Positions 48,136 to 56,231 of a stretch of DNA of 64,000 nt are shown here, piece by piece (the first letter of the stretch is position 1; every line of letters starts with the position of its first letter). Position numbers and translations under genes: made by a program. The notes beneath the pieces were generated by a model. It was not told the DNA's origin, did not search any database, and worked only from the letters and a program-made list of their open reading frames with translations. Source of the DNA: Croceicoccus gelatinilyticus (GTDB taxonomy: Bacteria > Pseudomonadota > Alphaproteobacteria > Sphingomonadales > Sphingomonadaceae); the NCBI RefSeq assembly GCF_018398395.1, contig NZ_JAHCBF010000004.1, positions 124,001-188,000 on the forward strand, written 5' to 3'.

Positions 48136-48763
48136 GTATCGTCGTAATCACGTCGGCACCCAGCTTCTTGCGGATGCGGGTGACGAACACCTCGATGGTG
48201 TTCGAATCGCGATCAAAGTCCTGGTCGTAGATATGTTCGATCAGTTCGGTGCGGCTGACGACCTTGCCCTTGTGGTGCATCAGGTAGCTCAGCAGCTTGT
48301 ATTCCTGCGCGGTCAGCTTGACCGGTTCGCCCTTCAGGGTAACTCGGCCCGAACGCGTGTCCAGCCGCACGTCGCCCGCGGTCAGTTCGCTGCTGGCGTT
48401 GCCGGTCGCACGGCGGATCAGCGCGCGCAGGCGGGCGATCAGTTCCTCGGTCTGGAAAGGCTTTGCCAGATAGTCGTCGGCCCCTGCGTCAAGGCCCGCG
48501 ACCTTGTCCGACCAGCTGTCGCGCGCGGTCAGGACCAGCACGGGGAAATTCCGCCCCTCGCGCCGCCACATGCCCAGCACGGTCAGGCCATCGATCTCGG
48601 GCAGGCCGAGGTCAAGCACGACGGCGTCATACTCTTCGGTCGAACCCATAAAGTGACCGTCCTCGCCATCGACGGACAGGTCGACGGCATAGCCGTTCTG
48701 CTCCAGCGTGGTCTTGAGCTGGTTGCCGAGGGTGGGTTCGTCTTCGACGATCAGGATACGCAT
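48086..48763 (-). CDS. OmpR/PhoP-family response regulator
   Basis: 225 residues. The receiver domain has the acidic pocket EDEPTLG, the phospho-acceptor aspartate in VVLDLGLPEIDG, a Thr (VLVLTARDS) and a lysine (YLAKPFQTEELIARLRALIRR). The C-terminal winged helix reads LTAQEYKLLSYLMHHKGKVV and NTIEVFVTRIRKKLG. It works with the kinase encoded downstream and lies 136 bases after the PepSY gene. Confidence 0.95.
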   Translation of the reverse strand: MRILIVEDEPTLGNQLKTTLEQNGYAVDLSVDGEDGHFMGSTEEYDAVVLDLGLPEIDGLTVLGMWRREGRNFPVLVLTARDSWSDKVAGLDAGADDYLAKPFQTEELIARLRALIRRATGNASSELTAGDVRLDTRSGRVTLKGEPVKLTAQEYKLLSYLMHHKGKVVSRTELIEHIYDQDFDRDSNTIEVFVTRIRKKLGADVITTIRGLGYSLDDPADQPRG

Positions 48764-48899
48764 GTGCTCTCCACATCAACGGGCATTGTGCCCGGCTTGT
48801 TCATGTAGATGAACAGATGGGAGCAAGAAAAGGTCCGCGCAAGATGAACGGATTGCGATTCCGGCGGGCAAAAGGAAAGGCGCGCGCCCAAGCGGCCCC

Positions 48900-49208
48900 T
48901 CACTTCATGACGTTGATGATACGGCCCGTCCGCGCATCCACGTCGACGAAGACGACGCGGCCGTTCTTGATGAACTTCAGGCGGTAGGTATTGGCCACGA
49001 ATTCATCCATGCCGAGATAGTCCATGCCGCGCATCTGCGGCAGGACCCGGTTTTCGATCTGGCGAAGGGTCTGGACGTTACCCGCCCGCAGCTCGCGGCG
49101 CGCCTCGCCCTGCCCGTCCCGGCGGCCCTGCGCCGACGCGGGGGCCACCATGGCAAGACATGAAAGCGAGGCCAGCGACAGGCCGACAAGGCGCATGAGA
49201 CGGTTCAT
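48900..49208 (-). CDS. secreted PepSY-like protein
   Basis: 102 residues from ATG 49208. A signal peptide (ending in PASAQG) precedes a PepSY-type region: LRQIENRVLPQMRGMDYLGM, then TYRLKFIKNGRVVFVDVDARTG, the beta-strand pattern of the domain. It is the first gene of an operon with the response regulator and kinase. PepSY proteins in such operons often modulate or are controlled by the kinase; which way is unknown here. Confidence 0.82.
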   Translation of the reverse strand: MNRLMRLVGLSLASLSCLAMVAPASAQGRRDGQGEARRELRAGNVQTLRQIENRVLPQMRGMDYLGMDEFVANTYRLKFIKNGRVVFVDVDARTGRIINVMK

Positions 49209-49302
49209 CCTGGGCACTGTGCCTATCCCCATGGCATTGAACAAGGCGTGAATGTGGCGTTCGCGAACCGGAAAGCAGGGAAGTGTTGCCGCTTGGCGAC
49301 AG

Positions 49303-50034
49303 TCACTTAACCAGCTCGAATTTCGCGATCAGGGTCACCTGCGTGGCAACACGGCCCGGTCGGGTCGGCGTTACTGCTGCAGGCGGCGGCGGAGCGGATG
49401 CCTGAGCAGTGATGGCCCTGTCATACATCGGCTGCGAATAGCCCAGCGACTCTTCAACCGCGAGCAATCGGGCATCGGAATATCCCGCCATCCGGGCATA
49501 GTCGCGGGCCTGCGCGAAAGCTGCCTCGAACGCGGCCTTGCGGGCCTGTGCCTTGGGCGCGGTATCGTCGACGATACCCCAGGCCGGACCGTTGAGGTTC
49601 GTCGCGCCAGCCGCCACCAGCGAATCCAGCACCGGTCCCACGCGCTCCAGATCGCGCAGCTCGATGCTTACCGTATTGGTCGCGTCATAACCGATGAACT
49701 GCGGCGGCTGATTGTTGCGGTAATTGTACTGCGGGTTGAGCGTGATGCCGCTGGTCTGCACCCGATCATCCGGCACGCCCAGATCCTTCAGCCGCTTGAG
49801 CACTGCATCCATTTCCCTCGCGTTAGCCTGCATCGCGGCAACCGCGGTCTGGGCGCGGGAGGTAACACCGGCGCTCACCATCGCCTTGTCCGGATCGCCC
49901 AGAACCTGCTGGCTCACCTGCAGTTCAACGACCGGACCGGTTACCGCGATGTCGACGTTGGCGGCCAAGGCAGGCGTTGCGGCAGTGGCGACGGCGGCCA
50001 GTGCGACGGACGGCATGGTGATTATTTCGCGCAT
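49303..50034 (-). CDS. SIMPL-domain (DUF541) periplasmic protein
   Basis: 243 residues from ATG 50034 (GAGGAG site). A signal peptide ends in PALAAN; the SIMPL domain follows: VSAGVTSRAQTAVAAMQANA, then RVQTSGITLNPQY and TVSIELRDLERVGPVLDSLV. The tail is a Pro/Ala stretch (APPPPAAVTPTRP). Members are periplasmic proteins of unclear function, sometimes linked to oxidative stress. Divergent from the ABC-F gene, 106 bases away. Confidence 0.9.
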   Translation of the reverse strand: MREIITMPSVALAAVATAATPALAANVDIAVTGPVVELQVSQQVLGDPDKAMVSAGVTSRAQTAVAAMQANAREMDAVLKRLKDLGVPDDRVQTSGITLNPQYNYRNNQPPQFIGYDATNTVSIELRDLERVGPVLDSLVAAGATNLNGPAWGIVDDTAPKAQARKAAFEAAFAQARDYARMAGYSDARLLAVEESLGYSQPMYDRAITAQASAPPPPAAVTPTRPGRVATQVTLIAKFELVK

Positions 50035-50140
50035 GGGGTTCTCCTCTAAATCCCTTCCCATCTCAACCCGCCCCGAATGCGGCTTGTTCCCTGAACCATC
50101 GCTTGCGGCCTCGTTCACACACAGCTAGTCGCCGCGCGAC

Positions 50141-51958
50141 ATGGCACAACCTCCGATCCTTTCATGGGAAGGCCTCGGCCTGCAGCAGGGTGGCGGCTGG
50201 CTGTTCGGCGGCCCCGACAGCCCCACCGCGTCCGGCGGCCTCGACCTCCACATCGCCCCGCGCGACCGGCTGGCGCTTATCGGCCGCAACGGCGCGGGCA
50301 AGACGACGCTGCTGAAGCTGATCGGTAACGAGATCGAAGCCGACCGCGGCAAGCGTTCGATCCAGCCCGGCGTCAAGGTCGTGATGCTGGAGCAGGAGCC
50401 CGACGTCGCGAAATACGAAACGCTGATGGACTACGCGCTGGCGGGCAAGGACGCCCCGGCGCAGTACGAGGTGGAATCGATCGCCGGACAGCTCGGCATC
50501 GACATGACCCGCAACGCGAAAAGCGCCAGCGGCGGTGAACGCCGCCGCGCCGCGATTGCGCGGGCGCTGGCGATGGAGCCGGACCTGCTCCTGCTGGACG
50601 AGCCGACCAACCACCTAGACCTCGGCGCGATCGACTGGCTGGAATCCTGGCTCAACCGCTTCAACGGCGCTTTCGTGGTCATCAGCCACGACCGTACTTT
50701 CCTCACCCGCCTGACCAACGCGACGCTCTGGCTCGACCGCGGCAACTTGCGCCGCCGGGAAATCGGTTTCGGCGGGTACGAGGCATGGGAAGAGCAGGTC
50801 TATGCCGAGGAAGCGCGCGCGGCCGAAAAGCTCGACGCAAAACTGAAGCTGGAAAACCACTGGCTGCAACGCGGCGTCACCGCGCGGCGCAAGCGCAACA
50901 TGGGGCGGCTCGAAAAGCTCCACGAAATGCGCGCCCAGCGTGCCGCGATGATGAGCCCGCAGGGTGCTGCGAAGATGGCGGTCGTCGCCGACGACACCAA
51001 GACCAAGTCGGTCATCACGGCAGAGCACGTCACCAAGACTTACGGTGACCGCACGATCATCAAGGACTTCAACCTTCGCATCCAGCGGCAGGACCGCATC
51101 GGCATCGTCGGGGCCAATGGCGCGGGGAAAACCACGCTGCTAAAGATGCTGACCGGCGAGCTGGAGCCCGACAGCGGCACCGTCACCCTCGCCAAGACGC
51201 TGAACGGCGTAATGATCGACCAGCAGCGCAGCCTCTTGAGCGACGAAAAGCGGATGCGCGACATCCTGGCCGAAGGCGGCGACTGGGTCGACGTTCGCGG
51301 GGTTCGCAAGCACGTTCAGGCTTACCTCAAGGACTTCCTGTTCGACCCATCGCTGGTCGATGCGCGGGTCGGCACCCTGTCGGGCGGCGAACGCTCGCGG
51401 CTTCTGCTCGCCCGCGAATTCGCGCGCACCTCGAACCTCCTGGTGCTGGACGAGCCGACCAACGATCTCGACCTCGAAACGCTCGACATGCTGCAGGAGG
51501 TCATCGCCGACTATGACGGCACCGTCCTAATCGTCAGCCACGACCGCGACTTCCTCGACCGGACGGTGACGATCACGCTGGGCCTTGATGGCAGCGGCAC
51601 GGTCGACGTGATCGCGGGCGGCTATGCCGACTGGGAAGCGAAGCGCAAGAAGCCGGCGGGCTCTGCAAAAGAAGCGAAGAAGGCAGCTGCTCCGACACCC
51701 CCTCCCCCGCCGCAGAAGAAGACGAAGCTGTCGTACAAGGACCAGCGCGACTACGACCTGCTGCCCGGCAGGATCGAGGAACTGGAGGCCGCGATCATCG
51801 CCGACGAGGAAGCGCTGGCCGATCCCAACCTCTACGCCAGCGACCCCGCGAAGTTCGCAAAGCTGAGCAAGGCGCTGGAAGACAAACGCGCCGAAAAGGA
51901 CGCCGCAGAAGAACGCTGGCTGGCGCTGGCCGAAGAGGTCGAGGCGCTGGAGGGCTGA
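50141..51958 (+). CDS. uup: ABC-F family ATPase, Uup type
   Basis: 605 residues with two ABC cassettes: Walker A GRNGAGKTTLLK, signature SASGGERRRAAIARAL, Walker B LLLLDEPTNHLD, then GANGAGKTTLLKML, GTLSGGERSRLLLARE, LLVLDEPTNDLD, and no membrane domain. The linker (EEQVYAEEARAAEKLDAKLK) and the long charged C-terminal helix (residues about 525-605) point to Uup. ABC-F proteins bind ribosomes and handle translation stress. It ends just before the large inverted repeat at 51972. Confidence 0.93.
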   Translation: MAQPPILSWEGLGLQQGGGWLFGGPDSPTASGGLDLHIAPRDRLALIGRNGAGKTTLLKLIGNEIEADRGKRSIQPGVKVVMLEQEPDVAKYETLMDYALAGKDAPAQYEVESIAGQLGIDMTRNAKSASGGERRRAAIARALAMEPDLLLLDEPTNHLDLGAIDWLESWLNRFNGAFVVISHDRTFLTRLTNATLWLDRGNLRRREIGFGGYEAWEEQVYAEEARAAEKLDAKLKLENHWLQRGVTARRKRNMGRLEKLHEMRAQRAAMMSPQGAAKMAVVADDTKTKSVITAEHVTKTYGDRTIIKDFNLRIQRQDRIGIVGANGAGKTTLLKMLTGELEPDSGTVTLAKTLNGVMIDQQRSLLSDEKRMRDILAEGGDWVDVRGVRKHVQAYLKDFLFDPSLVDARVGTLSGGERSRLLLAREFARTSNLLVLDEPTNDLDLETLDMLQEVIADYDGTVLIVSHDRDFLDRTVTITLGLDGSGTVDVIAGGYADWEAKRKKPAGSAKEAKKAAAPTPPPPPQKKTKLSYKDQRDYDLLPGRIEELEAAIIADEEALADPNLYASDPAKFAKLSKALEDKRAEKDAAEERWLALAEEVEALEG

Positions 51959-51971
51959 CCTGCCGCCCTGA

Positions 51972-52013
51972 TTGCAGTGGGTGACAAAGGTGACACCCTG
52001 TCACCCACTGCAA
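51972..52013. repeat. inverted repeat with 15-base arms after uup
   Basis: TTGCAGTGGGTGACA (51972-51986), a 12-base loop, and TGTCACCCACTGCAA (51999-52013). The word GGTGACA occurs twice here and again near 52060. There is no T-run, so it is not a standard terminator. It may be a REP-like element. Confidence 0.6.
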
Positions 52014-52189
52014 ATCGCACGAAACCCGCAGAATTGCTCGCCTGACCGCCCATGCGGTCAGGGTGACAGGTTGTGCGCAGACATCACGATGGCAAAGAAC
52101 GGCGCGCATCATGACGGGCGCGGCGCGTGTAGGAAAATGGTTTCGCGGGCGGCTTTTGCGCTTGAAATGACGCCGCGACGACCGATATA

Positions 52190-52203
52190 GTTACCATGAT
52201 AAC
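52190..52203. promoter_or_regulatory. near-perfect palindrome ahead of the monooxygenase-MarR operon
   Basis: GTTACCATGATAAC, a 14-base dyad (one mismatched pair) about 14 bases upstream of the start at 52217. It covers the probable RBS/promoter zone. Candidate MarR operator. Confidence 0.5.
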
Positions 52204-52216
52204 AAAAGGACTTTCC

Positions 52217-52510
52217 ATGACCGAACGGCTGAACGTCATCGCCCGCATCAAGCCGCACGCCCGCCATCTCGACGACGCGCGGGCCGCCATCTGCGACATC
52301 ATCGACCGCACCCGCGCCGAACCGGGCTGCATCGAGTTCCGGTTGAGCGAGGACGCAGGCGACGGCGCGCTCTATCTCTACGAGGAATGGCGCGACGAAG
52401 CGGCGCTGGCCGCCCATCACGAACAGGATTATACCCGCGCCGTCTTCACCGCTTACGAGGACTGGCTGGCCGAAGAACCGCAGATCCGGCACCTGACGCC
52501 GGTCGGTTGA
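52217..52510 (+). CDS. antibiotic-biosynthesis-monooxygenase (ABM) domain protein
   Basis: 97 residues from ATG 52217, which has AAAGGA 6 bases ahead; an ATG at 52196 is less likely. The ABM/YgiN-like quinol monooxygenase pattern is clear: LNVIARIKPHARHLDDARAA, then EPGCIEFRLSEDAGD and YLYEEWRDEAALAAHHE. Such small ferredoxin-like-fold enzymes oxidise quinols without cofactor. It lies 7 bases ahead of a MarR gene and probably belongs to the same transcript. Confidence 0.86.
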   Translation: MTERLNVIARIKPHARHLDDARAAICDIIDRTRAEPGCIEFRLSEDAGDGALYLYEEWRDEAALAAHHEQDYTRAVFTAYEDWLAEEPQIRHLTPVG

Positions 52511-52517
52511 GGCGCGC

Positions 52518-52970
52518 ATGTTCTTTCTGAAAGACCTGCCCAGCCGGCGCATGGTGACAGGCTATGCCGACCGGTTCGAAGGCGTGGACCCAGCCAAGGT
52601 TTCCGATGCGCTTGCCCTGATGCGCGCCGCGAGCGTGCTGATCCGCGACCTTGAATCCTATTTCGCCGCACACGGCCTGTCGCAGCTGCGTTTCCTGACC
52701 CTGATCGTGATCGACCGCGAACCGGAACGCACATCGCTCTCCGTCCACGAGATCGCCGACCGGCTCGACGTCTCCCGCCCCGTCCTGACCCGCACGCTGC
52801 AAACGCTGCACAAGGCGGGCCTCGTCACGATGAACGCGAATGAGGACGATGCGCGGTCGAAGGAAGTGTCGCTGACGAAAGCGGGTAGCGACAGGCTCGA
52901 GCAAGTCCTGCCGGGTTATTTCGCAATCCTTGATCGGGCGATGTCGGGAGATGGCAATGATTTGAACTAA
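52518..52970 (+). CDS. MarR-family transcriptional regulator
   Basis: 150 residues, one winged-helix domain flanked by helices: LSVHEIADRLDVSRPVLTRT is the helix-turn-helix, followed by the wing (MNANEDDARSKEVSLT, the DxR element). MarR dimers often sense phenolics or quinones, which fits the co-transcribed quinol-type monooxygenase. The palindrome at 52190 is a probable target. Confidence 0.9.
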   Translation: MFFLKDLPSRRMVTGYADRFEGVDPAKVSDALALMRAASVLIRDLESYFAAHGLSQLRFLTLIVIDREPERTSLSVHEIADRLDVSRPVLTRTLQTLHKAGLVTMNANEDDARSKEVSLTKAGSDRLEQVLPGYFAILDRAMSGDGNDLN

Positions 52971-53046
52971 CGGACAGCGCGTCATTGATGTGCGTAAGAA
53001 TAGACCTCGTCTTGCGCGTAATCGTCCGCACCCTATTCCTCACCAC

Positions 53047-54384
53047 ATGAACTTAAAATCGCTACTTCTCACAGGCTTATTTGCTCCTGCCATGGTAGCC
53101 CTGACCGGTTGCGGCGAGAGTGGAGACAAGCCTGCCACTCCGCCTGTTTCGGTTCCGAACCCGACGCCAACGCCAACGCCTACCCCGACACCCACACCCA
53201 CCAGTGCCGGCTTCGCGAAACTACAGGCGGCGCTGGCCGAAGGGCGTGCACTGACCGTCGATGAAAGCGCTGGAGTTACCGCGACAACGCAATCAGCCTC
53301 TTCGTCATTCACGTCTCCGGAAGTCATTGCTTTCGACGACGAACGAATTCGATGGCTTGGCGGAAAATGGGTCCGAGGGGAAAACTATCCTCTCAACTGG
53401 GCCCGCGTGGGCCAATCGACCACGTATCGAGACCCATCCGAGCTTAACGGTGGCGGAGTGCCGCGCTACCGCCTTGGCCAGAACAACGGGGTTCAATTCA
53501 GCCTTCCCGCCAATCAGAATGATTTCGAAGCAGTCTTGCTCGACTCCGGCTCTCCGCAGAACATCAATCTGATCGTCGATGGCTTTGCGACAAGTTCATC
53601 GGGTTACAGTGGAGAGCAAACCTTCAACGGCAGCTTTAAATACACCCGTTTCAGTCTGCCACCTTCCACAGAGGCGCGGACCGTGACAGTGAATTTCGGC
53701 TTTCGCCCATTCCTGGGGCTGAGACTTCCCTCCGGCGGCACAATCGATGCTCCGCCCGCCGCCAATGTAAGCGTGGTATTTATTGGCGACAGCATCACTG
53801 AAGGGGCTGTCTCGACCATGGCGGACAAGGCTTGGCCGATGCAGACTGCCTATCGGCTAGGCATATCCGATCCCATCGTTTCCGGCGTCGGCGGTTCCGG
53901 CTACCTCAAACGAAACCCCTCCGATACTGGCTTTAATTTCCGCGACCGGATCGACGACGTTTTGACGGCCGTAGAAGGCGGCCCTCCGGATGCGGTGATC
54001 GTCGCCGGTGGCATCAATGATTGTTCGGTCGCTCCAGGTGGGCCGTACTCGGCAAGCGAGGTTGGAAGCGGAGCCTTGATCTACTTTCAGGAATTGCGCT
54101 CGGGCGCTCCTGACATGCCGATATTCGTGCTAGGGCCTTTCACCGACTACAATAATCCAAATTATTCGCAGACTCTCGCCAACTGCCGGGATGCGATCTT
54201 TGATGCAGCCGCCCAAGTGTCAGACACTTACACGATCGATGTGTCGGACTGGGTAAACACCAGCAATCGTGACGTGGTCTTTGACGGCAATAACAACGGG
54301 CCGCACCCGGTGAATGCGGGCCATGCAATTTATGGCGAACGGGCTGCCGAGGCCATTGTCAGGATACTCAACGACCGCATGTGA
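53047..54384 (+). CDS. SGNH/GDSL-type hydrolase lipoprotein
   Basis: 445 residues from ATG 53047. The signal peptide ends in a lipobox (LTGC, C22) and is followed by a Pro-Thr linker of about seven PT units (residues 38-52). A beta-rich domain fills about residues 60-240. The C-terminal esterase core has block I GDSITEG (serine near residue 249), GGIND and the Asp/His end GPHPVNAGH. It is probably a carbohydrate esterase anchored to a membrane. It is visibly richer in A/T at third codon positions than its neighbours, so horizontal transfer is possible. Confidence 0.85.
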   Translation: MNLKSLLLTGLFAPAMVALTGCGESGDKPATPPVSVPNPTPTPTPTPTPTPTSAGFAKLQAALAEGRALTVDESAGVTATTQSASSSFTSPEVIAFDDERIRWLGGKWVRGENYPLNWARVGQSTTYRDPSELNGGGVPRYRLGQNNGVQFSLPANQNDFEAVLLDSGSPQNINLIVDGFATSSSGYSGEQTFNGSFKYTRFSLPPSTEARTVTVNFGFRPFLGLRLPSGGTIDAPPAANVSVVFIGDSITEGAVSTMADKAWPMQTAYRLGISDPIVSGVGGSGYLKRNPSDTGFNFRDRIDDVLTAVEGGPPDAVIVAGGINDCSVAPGGPYSASEVGSGALIYFQELRSGAPDMPIFVLGPFTDYNNPNYSQTLANCRDAIFDAAAQVSDTYTIDVSDWVNTSNRDVVFDGNNNGPHPVNAGHAIYGERAAEAIVRILNDRM

Positions 54385-54403
54385 TTGCGGGGCGACTTGC
54401 CCC

Positions 54404-56221
54404 TCAAACCCCCAGCCGCGCCTTCTCAGCCGCGATCCACTGGTCGATGCGTTTGTCGAGCAGGGCCAGCGGCATGTCGCCGTCGAGCAGGAGCGTGTGG
54501 AAGCGCTTGATGTCGAAGCTTTCGCCCAGCGCCATGCGCGCGCGTTCGCGGCCTGACAGCCAGGCGTTCTGGCCGATCTTGTAGCTGCACGCCTGCCCCG
54601 GCATCGTGATGTAGCGTTCGATCTCGTTGCGGGTCTGGTTGTCGGGATAGCCGACGGTCGATCCGAAATAGTCGATCGCCTTCTCGCGGCTCCACCGCTT
54701 GGAATGAAGGCCCGTATCGGTCACCAGCCGCGCCGCGCGGTAGAGCCATGACTGCAGCGCGCCTGCGCGTTCCAGCCCGTCGTACATGCCCAGTTCGTCG
54801 GCAAGGATCTCGCTGTAAAGCGCCCAGCCTTCGGAATAGGCCCCGATATACTGGTTGCGCAGCAGGAGGTGCAGGTCGTCGTTTCCGGTCAGCAGGCCGG
54901 TCTGCAGATGGTGTCCGGGCAGCCCTTCGTGGAAGATGATCGCGGGCAGCGTGTAACGCGGCCAGTCGTTCATGTCGTAGAGGTTGAGGAAGAACGTGCC
55001 CGGACGCGTCCCGTCGGGCGAAGGCGACTGGTAATAGGCGGTCGACGCGCCGACCTCGATCGCCACCGGCACGCGCTGCACTTCCAGCGCCTGCGGCGGA
55101 AGCTGCGCAAAGGCGGGGCTGACCTGCTGCCAGCTTTTCTCGACCCGACCGGCCAACCAATCGATGATCTCCACGCGTCCTTCGGCGCTGTCCGCGAACA
55201 GCTGGTCGGGCCGCTTGTTGAGCGCCATCAGCCGCTCACCCACCGTGCCGCCGGTCATGCCAGCCGCGGATAGTTCAGTGTCGAGCTGGGCGAGAAGGTC
55301 GGCGACCTGTTCAAGCCCGATCTCGTGGATCTCGTCCGCGCCGAGGTTCGTTGTCGTGTAATAGGCCAGCGCATCGGCATAGAGCGCATCGCCATCGGGC
55401 ACGCGCCACACCCCGTCGCCTTCGCGGGTGCGCGGCAGCAGGTTGTCAACCAGCGCCTTCTGACGCGACAGTGCGGGATAGACCGCGCCTTCGAGGATTT
55501 GCGCCGCCCGCGCGGCCCAGTCGCCCGCGATACCCTTGTCCGCTGCGCGCTTGGCCAGCGATTGCACCATCAGCGCATCGGCGGGCTTGGTCGCCAACAT
55601 CTCGCCCAGCGAATTCGACACGTGTGTCAGCGACCAGTCGGGCGCGGCGAACCCGCGTGCGGCCTCGCTGCGCTGAAGCTCGGTCTCGTTGTCGAGCGCG
55701 TAGGCAAAGCTGTCGAGGCGGGCGAGATAGGCCTCCGCATCCCCGGCGGTTTCGACCGGATGCACGGTGTCGAGGAAGTCGGGGACCGAACCGTAGAGCC
55801 CGTCCTGCTGCGAAAGGACATAGGGCGTGCCGAGGTGCGACAGCCCGTGATCGCGCGCCTTCAGCCGGGAATCGAGCGTGAATGAGACGATGCCGGCGTG
55901 GACTTGCGTGAGGTCGGAAAGCGCGGACGTATCGACCTTCGCCAGTTCGCCCTTCATCCGCTCGGCATGTTTCCACGCCGCGACACGGCCCGCCATGCCC
56001 CCGCTCGCCAATTGCGAACGCGCCCAGGCATAGGGGCCGGTGTCCAGGCCCATGTAGGTCAGTTCCGAGGGATCGAGACGGAAGTCGCCCCACAAGATCC
56101 GGTCCATCACCTGATCAAGCTGACCCGCCCCACCTGCGTCCGTGGCGGCGATCGCCCGCCCGCCGGTGGAGGCGAGAAACGCTGCCGCCGCCCCGGTCCC
56201 GAGAAACTGCCTGCGATCCAT
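54404..56221 (-). CDS. DUF885-family metallopeptidase-like protein, Tat-exported (copy 1)
   Basis: 605 residues. MDRRQFLG and a following Ala-rich helix make a twin-arginine signal. A helical N-terminal half precedes the zinc-site segment IFHEGLPGHHLQ (HExxxxxHH type) near residue 435, then the DUF885 C-terminal part (SYKIGQNAWLSGRERARMAL). Thought to be a periplasmic carboxypeptidase-like enzyme; substrates unknown. It lies 11 bases after, and is paralogous to, the gene at 56232, probably co-transcribed. Confidence 0.87.
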   Translation of the reverse strand: MDRRQFLGTGAAAAFLASTGGRAIAATDAGGAGQLDQVMDRILWGDFRLDPSELTYMGLDTGPYAWARSQLASGGMAGRVAAWKHAERMKGELAKVDTSALSDLTQVHAGIVSFTLDSRLKARDHGLSHLGTPYVLSQQDGLYGSVPDFLDTVHPVETAGDAEAYLARLDSFAYALDNETELQRSEAARGFAAPDWSLTHVSNSLGEMLATKPADALMVQSLAKRAADKGIAGDWAARAAQILEGAVYPALSRQKALVDNLLPRTREGDGVWRVPDGDALYADALAYYTTTNLGADEIHEIGLEQVADLLAQLDTELSAAGMTGGTVGERLMALNKRPDQLFADSAEGRVEIIDWLAGRVEKSWQQVSPAFAQLPPQALEVQRVPVAIEVGASTAYYQSPSPDGTRPGTFFLNLYDMNDWPRYTLPAIIFHEGLPGHHLQTGLLTGNDDLHLLLRNQYIGAYSEGWALYSEILADELGMYDGLERAGALQSWLYRAARLVTDTGLHSKRWSREKAIDYFGSTVGYPDNQTRNEIERYITMPGQACSYKIGQNAWLSGRERARMALGESFDIKRFHTLLLDGDMPLALLDKRIDQWIAAEKARLGV

Positions 56222-56231
56222 GGCGCGTCCC

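Noticed and set aside
53160-53202. Pro-Thr repeat codons as a DNA repeat element
   Set aside because: The repeat is the in-frame linker of the SGNH lipoprotein and needs no separate element.
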